64,000 nucleotides of DNA from Phaeocystidibacter marisrubri. GTDB lineage: Bacteria > Bacteroidota > Bacteroidia > Flavobacteriales > Schleiferiaceae. The stretch spans positions 1,550,001 to 1,614,000 of the forward strand of contig NZ_WBVQ01000001.1 in assembly GCF_008933165.1 (NCBI RefSeq). The letters run 5' to 3'. Below, piece by piece: positions 43,950 to 51,410 of this stretch; position 1 is the stretch's first letter, and each line of letters opens with the position of its first letter. The notes below the pieces were generated by a model. It did not search any database. It saw nothing but the letters and a program-made list of their open reading frames with translations, and had not been told where the DNA came from. A program made the translations under genes and the position numbers.

Positions 43950-44658
43950 GATCGGTGATTTGATCTACGCCAAGAGTGCGATCTACGATGAATCCTTCAG
44001 CGTGTTCTACGCCAATGATTCTACCCCATTCCACCATTCTACCCGTTATGGAATCATGAAACTGCTTGGATGAGATTACCGTTTTTGGTTCATCGCTGTT
44101 TGGGTTATAGAACTGCGACTCATGTGCGTTAATCGAAGCCATTTTTTGATCTACAAATCCTGTAACGTCTACACTGAAATCAACCTTTAGATCATAAAAC
44201 TGCACGTAGTGATATACCTTAGATGGGCGCCATGCTTCTTGCTTCACACCTTGATCTACAGTTTCAATCTTGCGTAGCCCCGCATAAAAAGCACTTTCTA
44301 CCACAAGCTCAGAACCTCTTCCGTGATCAGGGTGACGGTCGGAAGGCGCATTGCAAATCACCACATCGGGTTGATACTTGCGAATCATTCGAATCACTTC
44401 GCGCTTGTGCTCTTCGTCATTTTGAAAGAATCCATCGCGAAATCCCAGATTTTCTCTTGCACTCAATCCCAAGATCTCCCCAGCTTTGGCTGCTTCTTTC
44501 AAGCGAATCTCCGGTGTTCCTCGTGTTCCGAGATCACCAAGGGTGAGATCCACAATTCCAACCTTCTTTCCCGCGGCAGCCGCCTTTGCCAAGGTTCCAG
44601 CGCAGCCCAATTCTACATCGTCTGGATGAGCTCCAAATGCAAGTATATCTAACTTCAT
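43942..44658 (-). CDS. bshB1: Bacillithiol biosynthesis deacetylase BshB1
   Basis: 238 residues, PIG-L/LmbE family. It removes the acetyl group from GlcNAc-malate in bacillithiol synthesis. Zinc motif AHPDD (His11, Asp13, Asp14), TLGDLGTRGTPEIRLKEA (BshB1 hallmark) and NAPSDRHPDHGRGS follow. Bacillithiol replaces glutathione in this phylum. bshA and bshC are not in the window. Confidence 0.94.
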   Translation of the reverse strand: MKLDILAFGAHPDDVELGCAGTLAKAAAAGKKVGIVDLTLGDLGTRGTPEIRLKEAAKAGEILGLSARENLGFRDGFFQNDEEHKREVIRMIRKYQPDVVICNAPSDRHPDHGRGSELVVESAFYAGLRKIETVDQGVKQEAWRPSKVYHYVQFYDLKVDFSVDVTGFVDQKMASINAHESQFYNPNSDEPKTVISSKQFHDSITGRMVEWGRIIGVEHAEGFIVDRTLGVDQITDLI

Positions 44659-44670
44659 GAGTCTTGAATC

Positions 44671-44698
44671 AAAAAATTCCCGCGCAAAGGTGGGAATT
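44671..44698 (-). terminator. Terminator of gpx
   Basis: AATTCCC (44675-44681) and GGGAATT (44692-44698) form a 7-bp stem around a ten-base loop; the minus strand continues with a T-run (44676-44671). Confidence 0.7.
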
Positions 44699-44748
44699 CT
44701 TTTTAAAATGATGTTTAAACACAGTGTGGGATATCCCTTCTAAATGAA

Positions 44749-45348
44749 TTATTTACCCGAGGCAAAGTCGATAATTGCATTGTCCAAAGGAGAAACACTA
44801 GAAGGGTACTCAGCCGTCCATACGCCGTTCTCATCTATGGTAAACTTGTGAAAGTTCCACTTCACTTCACCATCGGAAACTCCATTGGCAGAAGCTGATG
44901 TCAACCAACGATACACCGGATTCATGTCTTCACCTACTACTGATGATTTACTCATCATAGGAAATGAAACCCCGTAGTTCTTTTGACAAAACGTAGCAAT
45001 TTGCTCATCGGAACCCGGTTCTTGGGAACCAAAGTTATTGGCTGGAAAACCAATAATGGTAAACTTCTCTCCACCGTACTCTTCGTAAAGCTCTTGAAGT
45101 TGAGCATATTGAGGAGTGTAACCACACTCTGAAGCAGTATTGACAATCAAGACACGCTTGCCTTTCAATTGCTCAAAATTAAAGGGTTCGCCATCAAGCG
45201 TTGTCATTTCAAAACTGTAGAAACTATCCATTTGTTTGTGTTCTTGGATTCTTGCCTCTGCAACTTCAGCAGGTTGAGAAGCCGACGGAGCAGTGCTGGT
45301 ATTGCACGATGCAGTTGCGATAGCAAGAATTGGAATAATGTATTTCAC
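44749..45348 (-). CDS. Glutathione peroxidase-like lipoprotein
   Basis: 199 residues. A signal peptide ends at a lipobox-like TASC (Cys15), so the protein is probably a lipoprotein facing the periplasm. The Gpx fold has the peroxidatic Cys75 in NTASECGYTPQY, Cys121 in TFCQKNYGV as resolving residue, and WNFHKF later. Such Cys-Gpx enzymes usually take electrons from thioredoxin, not glutathione. Single gene with terminator. Confidence 0.91.
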   Translation of the reverse strand: MKYIIPILAIATASCNTSTAPSASQPAEVAEARIQEHKQMDSFYSFEMTTLDGEPFNFEQLKGKRVLIVNTASECGYTPQYAQLQELYEEYGGEKFTIIGFPANNFGSQEPGSDEQIATFCQKNYGVSFPMMSKSSVVGEDMNPVYRWLTSASANGVSDGEVKWNFHKFTIDENGVWTAEYPSSVSPLDNAIIDFASGK

Positions 45349-45415
45349 GGGAGTTGTATTTAATTCAGTAACGCGAAGTTACACATTTGGTTTACCCGTG
45401 ACTGTAGTTTTATCC

Positions 45416-47071
45416 CTAGAACCTATACCGAACGCCCAATGACAATGGAACAGAATTTCTTGTCCACGCCGCTTTGCGATAATCGCTGTAAGGCATAGCA
45501 TTCGTCCGATACCCCAATCGGAAGATGCCTTGCCAGTGCGGTGTAATGGAATACCCCAGCTCCATTCTGGCCGCCAAATCCACTCCTATACTATTGTGAG
45601 TGGAACGATAGACCTCGCCTTGATACCATTGGGTAGAAGAGAACGTAAGAATGGGACCAGCTTGAATACTGGTACTCCACTTCCCGTATTCCCATTCCAT
45701 ACCTACCATCAGAGGAACGGAAATGCGGTAACCATTCATTTGTTTCATGTCTGCTGTTTCAGTGCGCACCAGAACAGTATCCCCTTTTTCTTTCAATATG
45801 CTGTCAGTCGTGTAGGTCATAGTGGTATCGTACACCCACCTACCGGTATTGATCCCTGTTATCTGCCAAGTAGAATCGACCACTTGGGTATAGGTGGTAT
45901 CCCACTCGAACCAGCTCAGACTGCTTAAAATCTCTTGTTCGGTATACTCATAATGCGTTGTTTTCTGAGATTCGGTGAGATAACTCAAACCACTCGAGAA
46001 CTTCCAGCCATAGATGCGGTAATCTGCCTCAAGTCCAAAGCCCACTGGAGAAGTCACTTCATAGAAAACATTTCCTTCTGCGGTTGTTGGTGGTGTTGAG
46101 GTTGCAGCAAATGTTCCATAGGCTGTAATGGACCATGGTGAAGGCTGGTTAGAAGAATTGCGAATGACAGCAGACGATGGTTTTTCTTCGGTCTCAGCAT
46201 TCGATGGATGATTTGCTCCAGCCTCTTCGGCAGTGGCCGTTGTATTCCCTCCTCCATTGTCATTCATCTCCTCTGCAACGCTGGCAGCATTGGCTTCACT
46301 AGAGCTCGCATCATTAGAAGAGGAAGATGGACGGCTAGGAGTTGTGATACTTTCACCTTCTCCTCTTACTTCCATATTTTCCCCGAAAGTGGATTCAGAA
46401 TTTACAGCCGTACTTCCCGTTTTTTCATCTGAAGAATTAGCTAAAGTTGACTCCGTAGAAGCGATCTCGTATGGATCAGCAGACGCGATATTGGAGCGCT
46501 CATCGGATGTCGTTGGAACCGCACCTCCTTCTTCCGAAGACGGTTGTTGCGCGAGTGTTCGAGACGATTCACCTGCTTCCAATGCTGAATTCCTGCGGGT
46601 ATAAACATCCTGATTTTCATTCTGTCCGACACGAGCCATCGTGTTCTCACTCGATGCATCTGCACCTATGGAGCGATTAGTACCCAATGGGCTTGTGACT
46701 TCTGAAGAAGGAGAAACAGAAGGTGAAGATTCCGTGGAAGAGTTATTCTCTAACGAAGTATTTGAGATTGTCGCAGGAGAAAGATTAGAAGTAGATCCTG
46801 ATGGGGTATTGACGATTGCGGGTGCAGTTTGTGCATCTAATTGGGTAGATTCCGCATTCTCACTTGTGAACCAAAAAATGGATCCGATGACCACAGCCGT
46901 GGACAAGACGATTCCAGAAACGCCGCCGAGGGATCTATACCACGGTTTCGCCACCAGAGATGGTTGAGAATTAATCATCTGCTCCATTGCCGCCCAATCG
47001 GAAGGAGTTGGCGTATCCTCGAAGGAATCGAGTTTTGCCTTTAGCCAGTTTGTAAATCCGCTTTTCATCAA
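45416..47071 (-). CDS. Inner-membrane-anchored protein with beta-barrel C-terminal domain, sigma-factor partner
   Basis: 551 residues in three parts. Residues 1-45 are cytoplasmic (NWLKAKLDSFEDTPTPSDWAAMEQMI), matching a pattern that precedes a membrane helix in many Bacteroidota sigma-factor partners. A single helix spans about 48-68. A Ser/Thr/Glu/Asn-rich low-complexity linker runs to about 320. The last ~230 residues look like an outer-membrane beta-barrel (YGTFAATSTP ... SLGVRYRF, aromatic Phe end). It overlaps the ECF sigma gene by four bases. An anti-sigma role linking envelope state to the sigma factor is inferred, not shown. Confidence 0.8.
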   Translation of the reverse strand: MMKSGFTNWLKAKLDSFEDTPTPSDWAAMEQMINSQPSLVAKPWYRSLGGVSGIVLSTAVVIGSIFWFTSENAESTQLDAQTAPAIVNTPSGSTSNLSPATISNTSLENNSSTESSPSVSPSSEVTSPLGTNRSIGADASSENTMARVGQNENQDVYTRRNSALEAGESSRTLAQQPSSEEGGAVPTTSDERSNIASADPYEIASTESTLANSSDEKTGSTAVNSESTFGENMEVRGEGESITTPSRPSSSSNDASSSEANAASVAEEMNDNGGGNTTATAEEAGANHPSNAETEEKPSSAVIRNSSNQPSPWSITAYGTFAATSTPPTTAEGNVFYEVTSPVGFGLEADYRIYGWKFSSGLSYLTESQKTTHYEYTEQEILSSLSWFEWDTTYTQVVDSTWQITGINTGRWVYDTTMTYTTDSILKEKGDTVLVRTETADMKQMNGYRISVPLMVGMEWEYGKWSTSIQAGPILTFSSTQWYQGEVYRSTHNSIGVDLAARMELGYSITPHWQGIFRLGYRTNAMPYSDYRKAAWTRNSVPLSLGVRYRF

Positions 47072-47643
47072 ATCACATCTTTCAATTGATACCGCCGAAT
47101 CAACCGCCCGCGAAGCGTTTCGCGAGCTGCTTGTAATAAGCGTTTGCTGGTTCGTACGGAAATTTCGAGAATCTCTCCAATCTCTTCGTGCTTGTACCCT
47201 TCAAACTCAAACATATTGAACACCAGTTTTTGTCTTTCAGGCAATGCGTTCATCACCAAATCCACTTCTTCTGCAGAAATGGTGTTCAAAACATCATTGG
47301 AAACCGAATCGTTGAAGTCGTCTCGAAACGGACGTTCTTCGTCGCTAAGCAACACCTGTTCATTGTATGTCTTCGACTTTCTCAATTCATCGATACACGC
47401 TCGAACAGCTACCGTCATTGCCCAAGGTAAAAAGGGCTGTGCCTCGTCATACTTCTCCAAATTCAATAGAATTTTGAGATAACAACTGTTGGCTAATGAC
47501 CTCGCATCTTCGTCTTGCTTGCGATAGCGCCTACACACTTTCATCAGCGCAGGAAAGCTCTTCTCATACAGCATAGCTTGAGCGCGTCGGTCATTTTTCC
47601 GACAACGAACAACAAGATCTGTAAATGAGAGTGTTTCCTTCAT
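47068..47643 (-). CDS. ECF-type RNA polymerase sigma factor
   Basis: 191 residues from the ATG at 47643. A longer frame begins at 47682, but a TACCTTTA box (47653-47660) lies inside it, nine bases before the chosen ATG. Region 2 (about 5-90: ARSLANSCYLKILLNLEKYDEAQPFLPWAMTVAVRACIDELRK) and region 4 (about 125-180: NALPERQKLVFNMFEFEGYKHEEIGEILEISVRTSKRLLQ) are clear. It is co-expressed with the next gene, which overlaps by four bases. Regulon unknown. Confidence 0.92.
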   Translation of the reverse strand: MKETLSFTDLVVRCRKNDRRAQAMLYEKSFPALMKVCRRYRKQDEDARSLANSCYLKILLNLEKYDEAQPFLPWAMTVAVRACIDELRKSKTYNEQVLLSDEERPFRDDFNDSVSNDVLNTISAEEVDLVMNALPERQKLVFNMFEFEGYKHEEIGEILEISVRTSKRLLQAARETLRGRLIRRYQLKDVI

Positions 47644-47652
47644 TGCGCCAAA

Positions 47653-47660
47653 TAAAGGTA
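47653..47660 (-). promoter_or_regulatory. -7 box of the sigma factor gene
   Basis: The minus strand reads TACCTTTA, seven of eight positions of the TAnnTTTG pattern counting the two free ones, nine bases before the ATG at 47643. Confidence 0.4.
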
Positions 47661-47841
47661 CGCTTTGTTGTACACAGAGCACACCTCCAATGATGTAGCG
47701 TTAACTAAGAGCAGTTCTTAGCGAATAATGCATTTTTCAACGACCGTTCTTCCCGCTGTCTTTATGTTCAACATATCTACTCCAGAAAACAGACCTAATA
47801 AATCAACGAAGGTCTGCCCTTTCATTTTGGTTTAGCTCATT

Positions 47842-47875
47842 GAAAAACTGCGCCATGCCCTTACACGGCGCAGTT
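47842..47875 (-). terminator. Terminator of the PKD/T9SS gene
   Basis: AACTGCGCC (47846-47854) and GGCGCAGTT (47867-47875) form a 9-bp stem; on the minus strand a T-run follows (47847-47843). Confidence 0.82.
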
Positions 47876-47884
47876 AACCCTTGT

Positions 47885-49075
47885 TTATTCAACTCTGATT
47901 TTCAGATGCTGAACTCGATTGCTACTTGAAATACGCAATACATACATCCCAGAGGGACAATCATTTGTATTTATTGTGATTTTATTCGAAAAGGTAGCTT
48001 GAGAATGCACTTCTCGACCTGAGAGATCAAACAGCGAAAACCCATGGATGACGGCTTCTGATTCAATGTTAATCACATCATTCGCTGGTTGAGGATACAC
48101 GATAAACTCATGGGGTTCGCTTTCTTCTATGCCGATGGTATACGGATCCATCACATTCAAGGTGTACCCCGTTTTGTAGATCAAGTCGCCATTGGCATCC
48201 ATACCTACGGTTTCCACATGATAACTAGAACAAATTAGTGTGTTTTGAGAATCGTACTCTTCCATCAGAACACTCACCTTGTAAGCTCCAGGCTGACTAT
48301 AAACGTGGGTTGGGAAAGGACCTTGAGCAGCATTTCCATCTCCAAAATTCCAGAAATAGGTATGAGAATCGGCTCCAAAGCTGGTGGAGTCGGATATGTT
48401 CCAAATCACCAAGTTCCCTCCAAAACTATTGACGGTATCTACTATAAACTTGGCCTCACAACTGTCGGCAGGTGAAATTGTGACCGTATCCTGACGCACT
48501 ACACACCCCAAATGCACTGCAGCCCAATAGTATTTCCCTGGTATTGAAAATGTTTTGGAAATATTGGCCCCGCTCTGTGTCGTTCCATCTGAAAAGGAGT
48601 AACGCATGTTTTGCCCTGTCCAATTGGGATGATTGACATAACTCAAGGTGAGTGTATTGTTGGTCAACTGATCTGTAACGGTCCCTTCACAACTATCCAC
48701 ACATGATACATATGCTGTATCCGTCATTGATGTGATTCCATTGATAGTGTCGTACGCTGCAGATTTGTTAAATGCGAGTTGTTGGTTGCACCCCCACACG
48801 CGAATAATCATCTGACCAGAATCGTATGCTCCTGAAAGAACGGAGTCAACTTCTCCCGCAAAATCGGTGAAAAGCTCGTGCACCACTCTCTGATTCGTGA
48901 ATGAGCTATCAATCACCTCAACTCTATAATTGATTAAATCTGTGTTGGGAGGTAGTACGGCCTTGAGTTCCAGATGTACTCCGCGAACTTGCCCCATCGC
49001 TAATGTAGAAGCAACGAGCAGGAATAGTAGAACGCGATAAATAGGTTTCATGGAAAGATGGAAATTCATGTTCAT
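47885..49075 (-). CDS. Secreted PKD-domain protein with T9SS sorting domain
   Basis: 396 residues; a Met at residue 9 (MKPIYRVLLFLLV) is the more natural start of the signal peptide. A PKD domain has the hallmark FWNFGDGNAAQG and THVYSQPGAYKVSV (about 230-275). The first ~210 residues include Cys-rich PKD-like repeats (CEGTVTDQLTNNT, CEAKFIVDTV). The last ~75 residues are a T9SS type A domain (VYPQPANDVINI ... PSGMYVLRISS). It is probably surface-bound; ligand unknown. Single gene. Confidence 0.86.
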   Translation of the reverse strand: MNMNFHLSMKPIYRVLLFLLVASTLAMGQVRGVHLELKAVLPPNTDLINYRVEVIDSSFTNQRVVHELFTDFAGEVDSVLSGAYDSGQMIIRVWGCNQQLAFNKSAAYDTINGITSMTDTAYVSCVDSCEGTVTDQLTNNTLTLSYVNHPNWTGQNMRYSFSDGTTQSGANISKTFSIPGKYYWAAVHLGCVVRQDTVTISPADSCEAKFIVDTVNSFGGNLVIWNISDSTSFGADSHTYFWNFGDGNAAQGPFPTHVYSQPGAYKVSVLMEEYDSQNTLICSSYHVETVGMDANGDLIYKTGYTLNVMDPYTIGIEESEPHEFIVYPQPANDVINIESEAVIHGFSLFDLSGREVHSQATFSNKITINTNDCPSGMYVLRISSSNRVQHLKIRVE

Positions 49076-49147
49076 CTAATACGCAAGTTAGCGTGCAGAA
49101 GTGTCACTTTCGATGAATTCATACTACGCTTTTGATGCGATAGCACG

Positions 49148-49155
49148 TATCTTCG
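49148..49155 (+). promoter_or_regulatory. -7 box directly before ccmB
   Basis: TATCTTCG (one base off TAnnTTTG) ends four bases before the ccmB ATG, implying little or no 5' leader. Confidence 0.4.
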
Positions 49156-49159
49156 CAGC

Positions 49160-49816
49160 ATGTGGAGAGAAATCCGATATCTTATTGCCAAAGATCTCAA
49201 GCTCGATTTTCGTCAGCGGTATGCGATTTTCGCCACACTTCTCTATGCGGTCAGTACCACTTATCTCTCTTATTTCATCTTTAGAGAAACCAGTCTCAAT
49301 CGACTTTCATGGGTTGCTCTGTATTGGATCATTACCATCTTTTCAGCCCTTTCTTCTGCCACTCGTAGTTTCAGTGCAGAGAGTCAAAATCGGTTTTGGT
49401 ACTACGCCCAACTCGTTCGCCCTAGCTCGATGATTCTGGCGAAGATGATCTACAATTCCATCTTGCTCGTGATCATTGGAGTGTTCACATACGGATTGTT
49501 CACCTTCTTACTCGGCAATCCCATTATTGACAATCTCCAGATGTTGGTAGTGGTGATCATAGGAACGGTAGGTTTCTCTACCACACTAACGCTACTCTCC
49601 GCCATTTCTGCAAAAACGAATAACAACACTGTGCTCATTGCCGTATTGAGTATCCCGCTCATGCTTCCCCTCACTATACTTTTGGTAAGAGCCAGTCATG
49701 TGGCAAGCTTGGGAATGAATTGGGGAGAAAACACCTATCTCATCTTCCTCTTATTGTTTTCGTCGCTTACAGGAATCCTCTCCTTCATCCTTTATCCTCA
49801 AATCTGGAGGGAATAA
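49160..49816 (+). CDS. ccmB: Heme exporter membrane subunit CcmB
   Basis: 218 residues, six helices. CcmB pairs with the ATPase CcmA to drive release of holo-CcmE in cytochrome c maturation. The N terminus (MWREIRYLIAKDLKLDFRQRYA) is the CcmB cytoplasmic helix; conserved spots include SFSAESQNRFW and LPLTILLVRAS. ccmA is not adjacent. A 275-base gap with its own promoter separates it from ccmC. Confidence 0.9.
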   Translation: MWREIRYLIAKDLKLDFRQRYAIFATLLYAVSTTYLSYFIFRETSLNRLSWVALYWIITIFSALSSATRSFSAESQNRFWYYAQLVRPSSMILAKMIYNSILLVIIGVFTYGLFTFLLGNPIIDNLQMLVVVIIGTVGFSTTLTLLSAISAKTNNNTVLIAVLSIPLMLPLTILLVRASHVASLGMNWGENTYLIFLLLFSSLTGILSFILYPQIWRE

Positions 49817-50037
49817 AAAAGAGGGAAGCCCCAAAAGACCTCCCTCCGCAACCGCCCACGACTGTGAGTTCAGCAAACAATTTTTACTGTTGATAGTGGA
49901 TTCCCACTGCGTTAGCTCTCGTTCTTACTTACAGTCAAATTGCCTACTGTCAATCGACAGGTACTAGAAGTACGTAATCAAGTTGAACGAAAGGGACACA
50001 CTATCGTGAACATCGTGTTTGAGTTCATGGACAATTT

Positions 50038-50068
50038 CATTGCCGATGCTCATTTTTCCGTACATTTG
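50038..50068 (+). promoter_or_regulatory. Promoter of the ccmC operon
   Basis: TACATTTG (50061-50068) is a full match to the -7 box; TTG at 50040-50042 lies 18 bases upstream. ccmC starts 23 bases after the -7 box with TTG. The 49817-50037 stretch upstream holds a GGAGGGA/TCCCTCC inverted repeat and nothing else I recognise. Confidence 0.6.
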
Positions 50069-50091
50069 GGCAGCTTAAAAACATCCACATT

Positions 50092-50787
50092 TTGTCTGTT
50101 AAAAAACATTGGTGGAAGGCAGTTGGAGTACTGCTTGTCGCTTATAGTATCTACGCAGGTTTCTTGAATGAAGTCCCGCGTTTGGACGTTCTAAACGAGA
50201 GTATCCGTAACCTGTATTTTCACGTAAGTATGTGGTTCGTCATGGTTCCCATGATGCTCGTTTCCCTGATCTTCTCCATTCGTTTCTTGAAGTCTCAAAA
50301 TCCGCGCTTCGATAAAAGAGCAAGCATTTTTGCCGAAACGGGAATGTTCTTCGCCTTGATGGGCTTAGTTACGGGTAGTCTTTGGGCAAAATTCACTTGG
50401 GGAACTTTTTGGACCAATGATCCAAAACTGAACGGAACGGCCATTACCCTTTTGATTTATACAGCCTACTTCATCTTGAGAGGCTCTATGAATAATGAAG
50501 ACCAACGCGGCCGACTCAGTGCAGTTTACAACGTATTCGCTTTTGTGCTGATGATTGTCTTTATCGGGGTTCTACCTCGACTCACCGACTCTCTACACCC
50601 AGGCAACGGAGGCAATGCAGGTTTCAATCAATACGACCTCGATTCGAGAATGCGTGTGGTATTCTACCCCGCTGTCATTGGATGGAACCTTATTGGAGTT
50701 TGGTTTGCCCAACTCACTTTCAGAATTAAGACCGCTCGCGAAGCTATCATCAATCAAAAGGAAATTACGGATGAAATATTGGATTAA
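50092..50787 (+). CDS. ccmC: Cytochrome c biogenesis protein CcmC
   Basis: 231 residues from a TTG start. Six helices with the WWD-type motif WGTFWTNDPKLN (103-114) and two heme-ligand histidines, His44 (LYFHVSMW) and His169 (SLHPGNGG). CcmC loads heme onto CcmE at the periplasmic face. First gene of the run ccmC-ccmD-ccmE-ccmF; overlaps ccmD by 17 bases. Confidence 0.93.
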   Translation: MSVKKHWWKAVGVLLVAYSIYAGFLNEVPRLDVLNESIRNLYFHVSMWFVMVPMMLVSLIFSIRFLKSQNPRFDKRASIFAETGMFFALMGLVTGSLWAKFTWGTFWTNDPKLNGTAITLLIYTAYFILRGSMNNEDQRGRLSAVYNVFAFVLMIVFIGVLPRLTDSLHPGNGGNAGFNQYDLDSRMRVVFYPAVIGWNLIGVWFAQLTFRIKTAREAIINQKEITDEILD

Positions 50788-50989
50788 CACCCTTATCCTC
50801 ACCTTATTCTCTCCCCTCACATTTGCACAGGAATCTGGTGAATCCATTGAAATGGCGGACGTTATGCGCAGCAACGGTAAAATTTACGTGGTTGTTGGCG
50901 TTTTGCTAATCATTTTCGTGGGTTTGATTGTTAACATGGTTCGATTGGAAAAAAAGATGAATCGAATTGAGAAAGAGATAAAAGCATGA
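50771..50989 (+). CDS. ccmD: CcmD-like small membrane protein
   Basis: 72 residues from ATG 50771. A first hydrophobic stretch resembling a signal peptide (7-19, then AQESGES) is followed by a membrane helix (about 38-57) and a charged coiled tail (VRLEKKMNRIEKEIKA). Location between ccmC and ccmE and the helix-plus-charged-tail pattern identify CcmD, which helps release holo-CcmE. The apparent signal peptide is typical of the Bacteroidota form. Overlaps both neighbours. Confidence 0.8.
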   Translation: MKYWINTLILTLFSPLTFAQESGESIEMADVMRSNGKIYVVVGVLLIIFVGLIVNMVRLEKKMNRIEKEIKA

Positions 50990-51393
50990 AGACTTCACAC
51001 ATCATCCTACTTGTGGTAGTTGCCGTTTTAATTGGCGGTATCATTTCCACCTTTCAGGATGCGAGCACGTACGTTACGTTTGATCGCGCCGATCAAAACA
51101 TTGGAGAGACGTACACCGTAGTTGGAGAGTTAAATCTCGAGCACGATATCACATTCAATCCAAACACCACCATGCTTCGTTTTACCGCGGTAGACGATTC
51201 TGGTAGTCAGCGTGTGGTTTACTACAACAGTCCAAAACCCACCGACTTCGAAAAGAGTGAAAAGATCACCATGAAGGGTTTTGCCACCGACACTGCATTT
51301 ATTGCCTCAGAAGTGTTGATGAAATGTCCTTCAAAGTACAATGAACAAAACCGGATGAGCGGAGCAACAGACTCTTACAGCTCTGAAGATTAA
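50986..51393 (+). CDS. ccmE: Heme chaperone CcmE, CxxxY variant
   Basis: 135 residues. An N-terminal anchor helix (5-22) precedes the OB-fold domain. At the heme attachment site the sequence is LMKCPSKYNE: Cys114 stands where E. coli CcmE has His130, with Tyr118 conserved (CxxxY). CxxxY-type CcmE proteins are known from Desulfovibrio and archaea, where Cys binds heme. The start overlaps ccmD by four bases. Confidence 0.92.
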   Translation: MKTSHIILLVVVAVLIGGIISTFQDASTYVTFDRADQNIGETYTVVGELNLEHDITFNPNTTMLRFTAVDDSGSQRVVYYNSPKPTDFEKSEKITMKGFATDTAFIASEVLMKCPSKYNEQNRMSGATDSYSSED

Positions 51394-51410
51394 TCCCACA
51401 TTTCTTACCC

